A DNA stretch of 64,000 bases, taken from NCBI RefSeq assembly GCF_030269925.1, contig NC_085109.1, positions 1,426,001 to 1,490,000 of the forward strand. The letters are read 5' to 3'. A program made the translations under genes and the position numbers. Origin of the DNA: Bombyx mori. Its lineage: Eukaryota; Arthropoda; Insecta; Lepidoptera; Bombycidae. Of the stretch, positions 11,723 through 24,686 are shown piece by piece (position 1 is the first letter of the stretch; every line of letters starts with the position of its first letter). A model generated the notes under the pieces. The model searched no databases. It was given only the letters and a program-made list of their open reading frames with translations, and was not told the origin of the DNA.

Positions 11723-11980
11723 GTTTTCCTATCTAAGCTGATAGCCTTGAGAGGCTATTTCAGCGTAACCTTTACTAGTAGGTGAGCTCACGGGGCTCAA
11801 ACCTGACGACCTTGCTAACACGAACTCTAGCAAGAGCCGTACTTCGTAGAATCTACCACTGGATCGGAAACGAGACCCACTCAGAAGATCCGGCGAGAAA
11901 CTCAGTGGGCTGTGTCTGTGGGTTAATTTACTCGTCGAGCCCTTCGTCGCAAGCGATGGGTTCGACGAGAGCGATGACTG
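11723..11980 (-). mobile_element. Bm1 SINE
   Basis: TTTTCCTATCTAAGCTGATA start, GGATCGGAAACGAGACCCAC, CTCAGTGGGCTGTGTCTGTG, and the CGACGAG region. Confidence 0.85.
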
Positions 11981-12111
11981 GTTTAGCTCAGAATAAGACG
12001 TGGATACATCTAGACGTCAAGCAAACATAGACACTTCAATATGAATGTCGCCGGACACATTGAGACAGTATAGAAGTCGAACTATTCGGAATCGAAAACG
12101 TAACGTAACAA

Positions 12112-12186
12112 CCTATGGGCTCCGGTAACCACTTAACATCAGATGGGCTGTGAGCTAGTCCATCCACCTATGCAATAAAAATAAAA
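12112..12186 (+). mobile_element. Family B SINE, 3' fragment
   Basis: TATGGGCTCCGGTAACCACT through GATGGGCTGTGAGCTAGTCC to CAATAAAAATAAAAAAC. Confidence 0.75.
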
Positions 12187-12238
12187 AACTTTTTTACAAC
12201 ATCTCTTTTATATGAAGTATTTTTTTAATGTTTATTAA

Positions 12239-12290
12239 AATAAGACTTGACCTAAAAGTCTTAGTTACCAGGTCATAAAATCCGTTAAAT
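12239..12290. repeat. Short repeat with GTTACCAGGTCATAAAATCC, copy 1
   Basis: TAAGACTTGACCTAAAAGTC, then TTAGTTACCAGGTCATAAAA, also found at 31945-32000. It may be the end of a DNA transposon; class uncertain. Confidence 0.5.
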
Positions 12291-12604
12291 TTTATTTATT
12301 TATTATGTTTTGATATTTAAAACTAGACGCAAATGTTTTTTTAGCATAGCTGACTCTTTGCCTAGTGCTTAGGTCTCCTTAGATCTCGTTTGTCAAAAAG
12401 ATCTTCATGGCGCTCAAAAACCACAATGGATCCGTTGACGGTATTTTCCAATCGCTTTAAGGTCATGTGTGGGAAAAAAGAAAGGAAAAAAGTAGAGTTG
12501 TACAAATTTAATAGCGAGTAATTTACTCAACAAATAACGGAAAAAGTTTGTGTTATAGCTGCCACATACAATAACGATCGCACGAACCAAAGTATTTAAC
12601 TATA

Positions 12605-12700
12605 GACGAATATAAATACATATGCGGGGCGTGTCTTCAGCCATCGTTAGTGGCCGTCAGCCGTCGGAGCCGCGTGTTCTGACACTCCTGTCTACCGTAT
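12605..12700 (+). promoter_or_regulatory. Candidate TATA promoter and short first exon
   Basis: TATAAATA at 12611-12618 is followed about 30 bases later by TTCAGCC, and by a GC-rich stretch ending in a possible donor (ACC then GTATGT) near 12698. No downstream coding exon was found, so this remains a motif-level call. Confidence 0.28.
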
Positions 12701-13056
12701 GTCTTCGAGTAACACGATGTTGTGTGATTTTTCACGAAATTCGCTCACATATATCCTATGTCTAACAGATCTAACGTAACAAACAAAAAAAACACTTTTA
12801 ATGTACATACTTATATCGCGGGCTTTGAGCCTAATCAAGAAATTCCGTAATGAAAATAAAACTTAACACCCCCACTCCGCCTACCATATAGCTCGCGTTC
12901 AACACATTCACACGTTGCGCTTGTGTAGTGTTTGTAAATAAGCGCGCGGCGTGACGTCGCACTGCATGCGCATCATGAAAAATTCGTTTCCAATAAACAA
13001 TTTTAAAATAATAAAGTGTTTTATTCGATTTATATGAGTCGATGACACGAGTTTAA

Positions 13057-13254
13057 CTGGTGGTAGGACCTCTTATGAGTCCGCACGAGTAGGTACCACC
13101 ACCCTGCCTATTTCTGCCGTAAAGCAGTAATGCGTTTCGGTTTGAAGGGTGGGACAGCCGTTGTAACTATACTGAGACCTTAGAACTTATATCTCAAGGT
13201 GGGTGGCGCATTTACGTTGTAGGTATCTATGGGCTCCAGTAACCACTTAACACC
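13057..13254 (+). mobile_element. Family B SINE, 3' truncated
   Basis: CTGGTGGTAGGACCTCTTAT to CCAGTAACCACTTAACACCA; the tail is absent. Confidence 0.8.
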
Positions 13255-15599
13255 AGCCCTTCGTAATCGACGACAGTGTCCGGAACGAATATAGGACATT
13301 AATAAGTATTCAATATAACATAAAACCAAAGCCTTTAAATTAGAACTTCGAGCCTATACACGACACGGGTTTCATCATGTCAGTTTCAAAGACATCTATG
13401 CTGTAAACACAATGGAGGGCCCTAGTTGGGTCTTGTTTGCGAGCCCACATCGGCCCGGGGGAACGAGGGCTGCGGTCACACAGCCAGGCTGTACACAAAA
13501 GGCGATGTGCCCGATTTAACCATCCACTCTATTTTAATGACACGGCGCTCCCAAGTGAAGTGAAAACAATTATTGATTTTAACATGTAAGACTATTGGTC
13601 CAACTGTAGGTCCTATTGTATAACGCTACGCGATCATGAGTCCCAGTGTGAAAGGGATATAAAATCTTGTCCGAGGGTAGATAGTGAAAGTCACATAATA
13701 ACTAAGCGAACTTACGAGTGTTTTAAGCTAATATCAAACAGTTTACAGAAATGTACACAAAAATAAAACGCGCTACATTTATTAATGCGTAAATAATTAT
13801 AAAACTTTATTTCTCTTCACACTTAATCAATTTACCTCAGTACAAATAGACAAATAATTTTAAGTAATGACCCTTTTTTGGGTAATGGACTGCTCCAATC
13901 ATCCTCACTCCTGCCTGTCCTATGCCAGCCCTCACTTGCTACATTTAATATACCATCTTCTTCTCTTACCTTCGCTCTTCATGACACGATAAAATAATTA
14001 CGTAACGTACACATTATTGAAGCAACTTATACTTACAAGAGCACGTGGGTAGTCAAACCAAACACAAAACCAAATTATAAAAGTAATTACGCTACCGTTT
14101 CTTGTTCAAATCCTTTGTTTCTTTGTGGACTATAAAGCTATATGCCCGCATCTTATACGCTGCTTTAGGAGAATGTGAATAGGTTATTAAGTAAATTTAG
14201 GTGACTTGTTTTTGGATATTAATTACCAGAAAAAAATTGACGGGCGATAAACTAATGGGCGGGCGAGACTTATAATCACTTTTCTTGTTGGTTATGACGA
14301 GTCAATATAACTTTGCATGCAGGCAGTAAGGATAGTTACGACTTTCCTATCCCTTAGGCCCGCAACCCAGTCATTCATTCCGGTTTGAAAGGGGGAACAT
14401 ATTTCCGTATTTGCTAATATAGATTTCGACCTCACCTCTCAAGGCTTCGGTGACCAAGTTAAAATTTGGTGGGCCGTAAAAACGTTCATCCGATTTTACA
14501 ATAAAAATAAAGAGCTAATGGACGTTGTCATTCAAAAGTGAATCATTGTTACGTCGTTTGAACAATAACCTTATAGTTCGTTTTTTAAGGAATAATTTTT
14601 CGTCATAATATTAATTAATTTAAAAAGCTGAAAGAAAGTTTTAATGTCCTAGACTACTATTAGATTATTACGCAGATCGATACCAAATAATCTAATACTT
14701 AAATTGAGTTGTAATTACGGACTCTAAAACAGACCGCTTAATCGCAGTATTATTTAAAAGCCAAAACGCAAAACCATTAGCTTCGGCACACAGACATTCG
14801 CTAATATTTACTCAACATCCCAGACCCTCACAAAACTAAGGGGGGTTGAACACATACGAATGCACGATGCGACGAACGAAACGACACCTTAAATGGGGTT
14901 AATGGCACAGTTTGGAAGGGACGTAGGCCTGATTTAGTGTCGCGATTTTTTACCCAATAATGTACTTACATTAATTACCACCTTTTGTGGGGTGGATCGG
15001 ATTAACTAGGTGCAGATGGTGGTGAAATTACCACATTTTGCGGGGACGATGATTCCGAAAAGTTCCTTCAGGCTGTAATTTGTGACGAAACTGATGAGCT
15101 GATAATAAAGCATAATATTCTCAGGGCATTTTTATTATCTTGCCGTAATAAATTTAAGCCGTACAAACCAAACTAATTATTTTATAATCGCCGTAACAGT
15201 TCTCAAAGAATTCGCGTAATAGGGATGATCAATTAGGTTTTGTTGTTTAAATCAATAGTCATTAAATATGGCCCCGCAGAGATACATAAAATCAAAGTCT
15301 CGGTTGAATTTAATAACGGCTGATCCATTGCAACATTCCACGTTGTGGTACATACACATACGGACTAACAAAACGCCAGTAAAATGTAAAAGTGGATGTT
15401 TTATTATGAAGGTCTGTTCAAGCTGTTCCCAGGGGAAATGCTAACGCTACTAATAACAATGTCAGTTAAAAAGAAATAAGAACACACAAGTTAAATCAAT
15501 CAGAAATAATATGACGATTTCAAGTCCATGAAAACATAGCCCGTTCGTAGGTCAAAAAATACATTATACCTATGCATTTCATCATCACCAGACATTGCA
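13255..15599. other. Spacer with one GC-rich scrap, no gene seen
   Basis: The segment 13410-13520 (GAGGGCCCTAGTTGGG, GGCCCGGGGGAACGAGGG) is GC-rich and probably a LINE scrap. The rest is AT-rich and featureless to the eye. Confidence 0.4.
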
Positions 15600-15830
15600 T
15601 CGGTTCGTGTGCCGCGCGAAGGTCTTTACATGCTATGGGGTCTATTAAACGCTTGGACAAGAGTGCAGGAGGGTCGTTTAGTGGGTAGGACCCTGAATAC
15701 CATCCTTGGACCCGCGGTCCGCTCCCAACATCTGCGGACTGTCGGGCACCACATACCCCAAGCGCTCTTTAGGCGCGGGGACCTCGTAGAAGATTCGGTC
15801 CCCGGCCCAGAAAACAAAAAAGGTCATTTT
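15600..15830. other. GC-rich island, probably repeat-derived
   Basis: Both strands are open here (+ 79 residues, - 63 residues) because of the base composition. CCTGAATACCATCCTTGGAC, GAAGATTCGGTCCCCGGCCC and similar words resemble a retrotransposon untranslated region more than a gene. Not identified. Confidence 0.35.
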
Positions 15831-16080
15831 TTCTGCTGCCTAAGCTAAGCTAACCATAAACAGCGACTTGCCTAAATGAGGCCCATTCCTGCAGATCTAC
15901 AGATCGAGCGACGGAATCATTTCTCAAAATATCTTAAACGCGCTACACGTCGCCACGGTTACCTTTGGGAATTACCGCCTAAGGCCAATAAATAAGATGT
16001 ATCGTAATCTAAGTGAGTTACATAATCCATTTTACTAGATATACGATAACAGCTTTAGTTCCCATAGTTAAACACAGTAG

Positions 16081-16177
16081 CTTTGCTATGCCCTGTAGCA
16101 TTGATGCCTATGGGCGACGGTTGCTACTTACCATCAGGTGAACCCTCTGCTTATCTGCCTGTAACGGCAATAAAATA
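16081..16177 (+). mobile_element. Family C SINE-like element, diverged
   Basis: TGGGCGACGGTTGCTACTTA, CCATCAGGTGAACCCTCTGC and CTGTAACGGCAATAAAATA. Confidence 0.65.
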
Positions 16178-16625
16178 TCTCAAAGTACGCAAATAAAGAG
16201 TTAATATTGATGTAATTTAGATTGAGGTTTTTGATAAATCTTTACTTAACAAAACAAAGTTACACAACTACCCTTTTAACTCATTCTTTTCATGATGATA
16301 TAAGACCCTGAAAACTTCCTATCAATCTCGTTCACATTGTTCTCGACTGACCACAGATCGCTGTGTCCTCTAACATATGTATGTATAGACACAAAAACCA
16401 CTCAGATAGTTGGATCACACGATGATGAGAATCACTGTTAGAACTTGAGACTGTTAAAAGGCCTAAAAAACCGAAAACTAAAGACACATGACCCAATAGA
16501 CCTTAATTATAGTAATAAACTCACCAATTTACACGCAAATATATTTACTTGGAATCAGGGTAAATGGAGTCGGGTGTTCATCATTGACGAATACAGCATA
16601 ATGTCATATTGTAATTGTATTGTAA

Positions 16626-16912
16626 AGCTGATAGCCTTGAGAGGCAATTTCAGCGTAACCTTAACTAATAGGTGAGCTCCCGGGGCTCAAACCAGAGTGA
16701 TGCTAACACTGACCCTAGCAAGAGCAGTGCTACGCAGAATCTACCACGGGATCGGAAACGCGACCCACTGAGATCTGGCGAGAAACTCAGTGGGCTGTGT
16801 CTATGGGTTAATTCGCTCGTCGAGCCCTTCGCCGCAAGCGACGGGTCGACGAGGACGGTGACCGGTGCTTGTGGTATCTAAAAGCACCGTTAATGGATCG
16901 GGAGGATCCGTA
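16626..16912 (-). mobile_element. Bm1 SINE, nearly full length
   Basis: AGCTGATAGCCTTGAGAGGC through CTCAGTGGGCTGTGTCTATG to GCACCGTTAATGGATCGGGA and GGATCC, the usual 5' region. Confidence 0.85.
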
Positions 16913-18244
16913 ATGATGTATGTAATTATCGACGGAGAACAGTTTAAGGAAGACATATCTTTCTCTATCCTTCAAGAATACTGCTATAATAAGAACACGG
17001 CTTATCTATACGAATTATAGACAGTCGGGGTAGGAATTTCAGCTAAAGGGAAAATGTCGCTGCAAGTGACCACAATCATGAAGTACCAGCATCACAAACC
17101 GAAATAGAATTGGAATGAGCTAAACCTGGCTGGCTAGTCGGTGATCTCAGTATCACTGATCATTTCACAATGGTGAGCATCCTGAAGAAGCATTTTGGAA
17201 CTCACCACTTTGTTCCTTACATATTGCAAGAACTAAAAACTGTCAGCTTGGAAAATTCGGAGAGCAATCCCCGACATGTAAAGATGAATGAATTCAATTT
17301 TTAACATCACTCACGATGCAAGTCAATCTTCACACATATTTTCTTAGCTAATTCGTCGAAGTTAAAATTAGTTGACACTGAACTTAATATTAAAATAGGT
17401 AATAATATGTTATTGACTAAATGTTTTTTTTTTTAAATAGAACTTCAGGAAACTAACGTTGCACTAAAATACACACATAATGATAATAGGATCAGATTAG
17501 ATAAAAACTACAAAACAAATGACTTTAATTGACTATTTTTGGCCTAAAATTAGCTAGCTATCAGGAAAGCCAAGTTAATCTCAACTTGGAACCTAAATTC
17601 TTATTAAGCATTAACACTAATAACCAATAATTTGGTTAAGGTATTTACCTACATGTTTTATCTATGAAACCTACACAGATAAAGTACTATTCATTGTATT
17701 AAAAGACTCCAAGAGACTATTTTTGACTACAATTATATAATTGTAAGTTTTCCGCGAAGAAAGTTACCAAACCATTACAGCTGCAATACGACGCTACTGG
17801 GACGCCATCTGTCGGACGCTACGGTTCTCAAATGGAACGCTTTGAATATTTAAAAAAACAAAACTCACCTATCAAAGCCACGCGTAATATTTTTATTACA
17901 ACACAATTAAGCACAGCGCGTTCAGTTTTCAAATAGTTTATGGTTTATGTTGCAGCCGTGGTGGGAGGGTTGTGAGACCGGCGTCTGAGGCTCGCCGGCG
18001 TCGCGGGAGAACTGCCGCGGCGCGCCCCTCGCTGCGCCCCCGGTATGCGCGCCATAACCTAACCCCGTTACGAGAGTCACGTCAAAGAATCGTTGGCAAG
18101 AGACGTGCCTAGACTGCCTACACATAACCTTCATGAGTTTCGGTATCAAAATTAAGACTAAAATCAATTATAATTTATTAGAAATGCTCTTGAATAATAG
18201 TTTTGAAAGAATGCAACGTGGGCAAAACAAAATTTTATCTGACC
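16913..18244. other. Spacer with a CpG-rich patch
   Basis: Positions 17945-18080 are GC/CpG-rich (GCGGCGCGCCCCTCGCTGCG) in AT-rich DNA. A TTGCAG acceptor at 17957 opens a basic frame of about 50 residues, and the other strand is also open. It could be an exon or a promoter of an unrecognised gene, or a captured scrap. No further evidence. Confidence 0.3.
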
Positions 18245-18588
18245 CACGCGACGCAAAACCGGCGTCGTCCGAAGCATGTCTTGTCAGACAGCCCGGACCC
18301 ACTTTCAGTGCTTTTAGACCCTCTAAGCACTGGTCACCGTCCTCGTCGAACTTATCGATTAAGACTATGAGTTCGACGAGCGAAGTAACCCGACACAGCT
18401 TACTGCGTTTCTCGGCGGATATTCACAATGTATCGCGATTCCGATCCGGTGGTAGATTCTGCGAAGCACTGCTCTTGCTAGGACTAGTGTTAGCAAATTC
18501 TCTCAAGTTGAGACCATAAGCTCGTCTACCCGTCCGGACGTAACTGAAATAGTCCCTTAGGCTACCAGTGAATAGGTAGGGAAAAAAA
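18245..18588 (+). mobile_element. Bm1 SINE, diverged, nearly full length
   Basis: GCACTGGTCACCGTCCTCGT, CCGATCCGGTGGTAGATTCT and GGTAGGGAAAAAAA end. Confidence 0.75.
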
Positions 18589-20189
18589 CACCCAAAACAA
18601 TGAAGCCACTGAAGCAAGATAAATGCAAATGCAATTTCCTCGTCCCGATTTATATGCGAGGTTATTGTCTTAAATATAATTACGAGTACAGAATAAGAGA
18701 AAACGAAACAATATTTATAATTAATGAATATAAATGTGGTGTCGTGGGACACCAGGTAGGAACGAAGTTCCTTCGGCTCATGTAGAATCGACACAATTTG
18801 CAAAAAAAGAAATGGTGCTCAATTTTATGTAGGTTTTCTTGGTTTTTCTCTTAAATTTTGCTGATTAGTTTTTATTTAAGTACGGGAAAGTATTTAGGAA
18901 ATTCAGTATTTTAGGAAATAATAAATTATGTAAAATAAAAAAAATAGTAATTCAAATTATCAATTAAAATAACAAAATATATCTCTTTATTTTTGGTTGA
19001 CCACATAAAATTACATAGAAATAGAAATAATTACTAAATAGAGAGAGAAGGGATTAGAGAACGAAAAGAAAGAAGGAGAAAGAGAAAGGTATTATACACT
19101 ACTCGCTTGTGTATGCGACTGTCGCGCCTGCGCACGTCTCATTTAACAGTTTTATTCCACGCACTTTTTTCCACGGATTTTTTCTTACGGTTTTACTATC
19201 ACATTTTTTTCAGTTCGGTCGCGCAGCAAAATCCCTATCCCCTCCAAGCCTGCCGTACGGAGCTTCGTTCCAAAATATAAATTATAAAACGATCCAAGCA
19301 ATCCAACAAACAACAGATTTTAAGTGAAATTCCAATCTAATATTTTTCATATTCTTTGATATATACTTCATTGACTTTCCTCATAATGACATAAGGTTGT
19401 GTAGCAGTGTATGTGTTATTATCAAAAGGCAGACAATCCAGCCAACTGTAGGATTGGTACTTACATCGCTTGTGTTGGTATTGTTTTATTAACAACGGGC
19501 TCTACGAGCATCAACAATGACAGAGCCAAAATCACACCACTAACAGTCACAATATACTGCATCAGCTGTCGTCACTCAAATTCCTTGTCCTGTTGTCATT
19601 TTGTAGTACCGGTAGGACATGTTGTATGCCTATCGGACTTAGTAGCACCGTCTTGATCATTAGCGGCGCGAGGTACTGGCGCATTCCTCCATTGAAGGGT
19701 CTTTATTGTTCAAATATGAAACTAATGTCATACCAACTTGTCTCGGGGCGGATAATCACTTTATATTGTGCTGTGAGCGGTATTTATCCATGAAATGGAC
19801 TCAACTAACCATCTAGAATATGTAATAAGCTTCTTAAGACTTTACAGCATTAAACCCTCTACAGTAATTAATAAAAATCACAATTTCCGAAATCTTAACG
19901 AGTCGCAGACATGAATCAAACTTATCTGTATATACCAAATTCATACCTATTTCAAAATTCACAATTTCTGCTACTTTCTATAAAAATCAAAACAATTTTC
20001 GTGTTCACCGACTATAAAAACCTATTAGTTACCCTCCTACATTCGACCTTTCTATCTATCTTCATACAACAGAACCATGAATAGCCATATCGGTTATAAA
20101 AGCATTGCCGATGGATGACCCAGAAAGCAAACTACTCGAGATGTAGGCCATGGAGACCTGCCTAATGGAACCGCTCAGGACATCAAGAC
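18589..20189. other. AT-rich spacer, no gene seen
   Basis: Several open frames of 60-80 codons (19109-19793) lack recognisable motifs. A purine-rich run (AGAGAGAGAAGGGATTAGAG and following) is at 19040-19090. Confidence 0.4.
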
Positions 20190-20293
20190 CTGTGTGCTTA
20201 GTGCGAGTTTTTTAACGTTCTCGATAACGTAAAAGTTAACTCAAAATGTTTATGCAGTTGGAACGTTTGCCTACGTTTGCCACTACGCAGCGT
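20190..20293 (+). repeat. Half copy of palindromic MITE
   Basis: CTGTGTGCTTAGTGCGAGTT, TTAACGTTCTCGATAACGTA and GTTTGCCTACGTTTGCC match the left half of 22180-22352. The right half is missing. Confidence 0.75.
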
Positions 20294-21231
20294 AATACGA
20301 GAAAGTAAATATACTTTAAAACTATAAAAACATAATTGAATAATAAGCCGAAATATAAATTTCGATGCTTTTTTTTATAATGCGCCGAAGTAATAAAATT
20401 ATGTTGTCATCGTTCTTTGAAACATGCCGTTACGTAAAAATTACCATGAAATAGTCCATTAAATAGATAGATACAAGCTGATAAAAGCGTATTAAAAACA
20501 TTTTTAAGCGTTTCTCTTTCTTGTATTTCTGTTATTTTCTCCTGATTCGCATCATTTCGGAAAACGATAGTCTTGTTTTTTGTTATGCGTCAGTGCTAAT
20601 TGTATGAAAAATAATAGAGGTCGTTTAAGACAAAACTGGTGAAGCTCAATAGGCAGCCGCATATACGAGTCATTTTATGACGTCATTTTATACCAAGGGC
20701 ATAGCCGCGCCATTGCCTGGCATATAAATATCCTTACTTAAGGAAAGCTCGAAGGAAGAAGAGTCATAATGTTCATTAAATTTTGATAGCTTATTGAGAG
20801 TACTTGTTTGGCAACAAGGGTCGATTTTACGATCTTTAGTTAACTCATCAGATAACGAGTTTACAAACCAACAAATTAATAGGTTTTTCTATCGCTATAT
20901 CGACGGGAGAAAGCGAAAACGTTGTAACTTTAATTTAAATCACTTTTTACCTAATACATTATACTTATGGTTCTGGTTTAAAGTTGGTTTTTTCAAGTTA
21001 CGACAATTCCGCTTTCTTTCTTCCCTCGATAGGTACATAACATATACAGTTCTGTCTTCGTCAAAGTGAATCTACATAACTTTCTATATGAAAAATCCCG
21101 TTTGTTTAATTTTGTTTTTCGTCACGACTCGCAAAATCAAAAACGTCAGTGACAAGTGCTCGCAGTAACCACTAACCATAAAACAGACCTCACGATTGTC
21201 TATGTGTGACAGTAATAAAAAACCGCAATCA
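20294..21231. other. Spacer, no gene seen
   Basis: AT-rich. An open frame at 20794-21069 has no recognisable domain. Confidence 0.4.
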
Positions 21232-21609
21232 AAATAAACAAAATGTGTGCAATTCACACGTGGTAGAAGTGAAACCTTCCAAAATTAAAATACAATTATC
21301 CTAAACGTCTTAAGTATTTGTAAAATTTTGTCATTAGTAAATAATTGTAAGGTAGCGCCCTCTGTGAATTGATATTTTAATTTCACGTATAATCCTAAAT
21401 TAAAATTCACTACAAGAGCTTTCATACACACGTTAGTATTAAAAAATCTCACAGATGACGCTGTATTAAATTATAGTATGTATATTTCTGTCTCATTCTT
21501 TGCTGACTTCATCCTACACATTTTTGTATTTGTGTCTCTTACCTGTCGTTTTTTCCGTTGCATCCGGTTTGAAATCACAACGATTCTAAAGAAGTTTTCA
21601 CTTCAAAAA
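21232..21609 (+). repeat. Family E repeat, reference copy
   Basis: From ACAAAATGTGTGCAATTCAC to AGAAGTTTTCACTTCAAAAA. The left end contains the hairpin GTGTG-CAATT-CACAC. Near-identical inverted copy at 40811-41193 and a diverged copy at 27495-27872. AGAAGTGAAAC at one end and GTTTTCACTTC at the other are inverted, as in a MITE. Confidence 0.8.
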
Positions 21610-22179
21610 TCTTGCATAATAAAGAAAATACAGTGTTAATATTTCAAATTTCTCGTCACGTTGGCTGTAGGTACTTTGGCTTGTATAACTCACGAAAAAA
21701 ACAAGCAAAATCAACGTGAACTGTTTTTTTTGTTGTTGTTGTGCAAAAACATGATGTAAGATGATACACTTTCAATCCATCACAACACAACAAAAACACG
21801 TTACGTAAATCAATCAAGAACATTACGTCTTGTACTCGCGACGGAACACGGCCGAGGAAACCTTATCAAACCTCTATTTATACGCTTCAAACGATGAGAA
21901 AAGTTATTTTAACGTAATATATTAAGATTTATCCTTCAAGTATTCAACGGTTCGCTTCATACAAATTGAGACAGTTCGCCATCACAAAAATGATAGCTGA
22001 TGTGATAAGGAGTAACATGGGCAACTTAATTCTACAAAAACAGAGAGAGAGCGCAATAAAATGCGAACTGATTAACAAAATCTGATGTAAATATAATTAA
22101 TGTCAGACAGAATTAGAGCAAAGCGTTGCTGGGCTTTGTCATCAGCGCCCCACGGATGACCCCTACTGGACATAGGCCA

Positions 22180-22352
22180 GTGTGTTTAGTGCGTGTTTTT
22201 TAACGTACTCGATAGCGTAAAAGTTAGCTCCAATTTGTATGGAATGGGATCGTTTGCGTGCGTTTGCCGCTAGGGGCGCTATTCCAACTGCATACAAAAA
22301 TGGCTTAACTTTTACGCTATCGAGAACGTTAAGAAACTCGCACTAAGCACAC
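22180..22352. mobile_element. Palindromic MITE, 173 bp
   Basis: About 50-bp terminal inverted repeats, GTGTGTTTAGTGCGTGTTTT... and ...AAACTCGCACTAAGCACAC, include GATAGCGTAAAAGTTA and its complement. The centre is GC-richer (CGTTTGCCGCTAGGGGCGCT). No coding capacity. Target duplication not clear. Confidence 0.8.
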
Positions 22353-22387
22353 AGGTGTAGCTAATGAGAAAACAGACTCAAAACTCT

Positions 22388-22505
22388 TAATGGTAGGCAG
22401 CGGTTTGGCTCTGCCCCTGGCATTGCTGAAGTCCATGGGCGACGGTAACCACTCACCATCAGGTGGGCCGTATGCTCGTCTGCCTACAAGGGCAATAAAA
22501 AAAAT
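22388..22505 (+). mobile_element. Family C SINE-like element, full typical form
   Basis: ATGGTAGGCAGCGGTTTGGC through ACCATCAGGTGGGCCGTATG to CTACAAGGGCAATAAAAAAA. Confidence 0.88.
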
Positions 22506-22885
22506 TTGGATATAATGTGACAATAAAACGCAATATAAGCGAGAAAGTATGATCAAGTTACGCAAACTTATCCTTTGCAATACAAAAATAGAAGCTGATG
22601 AACGCCAGATTTTATTGTGGTGCTGATCCCAAGCACCACAACCTTTCGTTATTTGATTGCCTTACACCAGGTATAGATCTTCAAATGAAGCACTACACCA
22701 AAATTATCACTTTGCAAACAGGCAAAAATTATTTTTGCTAAAATACACGTAAAAACTTGCGATTCTTTCAAGCCGAATTCGAACTTATGGCTCCAATCTC
22801 TTACATTGAAAATAATATACAATTAAATATATAACAGTACTGATATCCATATCCTGAAACATAATAATGTTTCACGATTCAAACG

Positions 22886-23077
22886 TTTTTTCCCTCTACC
22901 TAATCGTTAGTAGCCTAGGGAGCTATTCCAACTACGCACGGCCGAGTAAGTGAGCTCACGGGCTCAACCTGAGAGAACTTGCTAACACTAGCCCTAACAA
23001 GAGCAGGGCTTCGCAGAATCTACCACCGGATCGGAATCACAACCCGCGGAGAAGATCCAGCGAGAAACTCAGTGGGT
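22886..23077 (-). mobile_element. Bm1 SINE, diverged
   Basis: TTTTTTCCCTCTACCTAATC, GTGAGCTCACGGGCTCAACC, CTACCACCGGATCGGAATCA and CTCAGTGGGT. Confidence 0.8.
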
Positions 23078-23271
23078 ATTCAAACCGAAGAGTAAAAAGA
23101 TTACAAACAAGTAATTACAAATAAATAACTAGATACATATTTAACAATAACTATAATTGAAATATAATTTTATAATACTTAAAATAAAATGGTTATGCTA
23201 TAACTGCTGGTTGATCTCATAATAAAGATTTCTATAAATATTCTATTGGAACAAGTACCGAAAAATTTCAC

Positions 23272-23515
23272 TTTTTTTTTATTGCTTAGATGGGTGGACG
23301 AGCTCACAGCCCACCTGGTGTTAAATGGTTACTAGAGCCCATACACATCTACAACGTAAATGCGCCACCCACCGTGAGATATAAGTTCTAAGATCTCAGT
23401 ATAGTGAAAACGGCAGCCCCAACCTTCAAACCGAAACGCATCACTGCTTCACGGCAGAAATAGGTAAGGTGGTGGTACCTACCCGCGCGGACTCAAAAGA
23501 GGTCCTACCACCAGT
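23272..23515 (-). mobile_element. Family B SINE, full length
   Basis: TTTTTTTATTGCTTAGATGG to GAGGTCCTACCACCAGT. Confidence 0.88.
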
Positions 23516-24539
23516 AAACATTCTCAACAAATGTTTTTTCCAAATCTACAGAGAATTGAGAGAAGTTCTTTGTTATCGTATGATATGTAGAGTAGATATA
23601 GTTGTTTTTTTTATCCCAACAGTCCGGCGGTGCTGTCAGAAAAATGTGCTAATTTCCAGTATTCGTTTCGTATTTTCCGTTAACTTTTCAAAAAATGACG
23701 CATTGATTTACGACTATGGTCCGCCTCGGGTAACATAGGACCGCGTTTTATGATCCGTCCAAAAATGAATTTCATTACAATGGGAAAAATCGCTTATGGG
23801 ATTCGATAAACTGCGTTTTAGGACTTTCTTTGTAGCTTATGGAAGTGATTGGTCCTCGGTTGTTTTCATTGCATTTTTTTTTTTGTAGCAATGTTCTGCC
23901 AAAATCTTGTGTAGGTATTGAAATAGAATAATAACTACTTAACTTAACTACTTATAACTATGTTTCTTCCAAAAGTCTTCCACAAAGAATAATATAGTTG
24001 GTGAATCTTTTGGTAGTGATGATTTTTGAGACAATCATTGAATTTTTAGTTAAGCCGAATGAATATAAACGAATATAATATGAACGAATTCTTTTAAAAC
24101 AAACTTTTCCTGATTTTGGCGGAATTATGGTCCAATAGAACATTCTGTGTTCATAGACGCTGTCGTCTTCATAGACTAGACCATCGGTTGCTCACGAACA
24201 TATAGTCACAACAGTTATTGCTAATATTTTCAGCATTAAAACTCTCCATTAAACAAGTCTTGCTTGGTTCAATTCTAACTTCTGTACATAGCACAACTTA
24301 ATAAGCGTTCATTTTGCTAAACTACTAGAAGTTGCAATTCCTCTCTAAAATTCAAAAGCACTCGAAACAATCTCCGAAGTCTAACAGCATTACGGTGCAA
24401 CGAGATGTGCTTATTTAATTTGGCTTAAAAGTAGGACTATGAGACCTTTGACCAAAACTTGTTCTTGGACATTTGTAAAGGTAGTCGTAAAATATTCACA
24501 AAATCAATTTATTTAGAAACTAGTCAGACCTAGTCCACT
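23516..24539. other. AT-rich spacer, no gene seen
   Basis: Nothing recognisable. Confidence 0.45.
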
Positions 24540-24680
24540 TTGCTGGTCGATCTTCGATTTGACTTCAATCCGATCGCTACCAACCCTCAAAGAATCATCC
24601 GCTAGGATAACCAAAATATTTCCTGAACTCGTTTTAGCCATTTCGGACTCTATGGGAACATACACACATCTACTTTTATA
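24540..24680 (+). repeat. Retroelement 3' region, copy 1
   Basis: CTTTGCTGGTCGATCTTCGA, CTATGGGAACATACACACAT and CTACTTTTATAT correspond to 36966-37134. The layout (AATCGAT-type block, CATACACATCT, TTTTATAT) is that of a moth non-LTR element end. Confidence 0.5.
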
Positions 24681-24686
24681 TTTATA

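Noticed and set aside
15609..15848. 79-codon + frame in a GC-rich island
   Set aside because: The opposite strand is equally open; high GC content explains both, and no domain is recognised.
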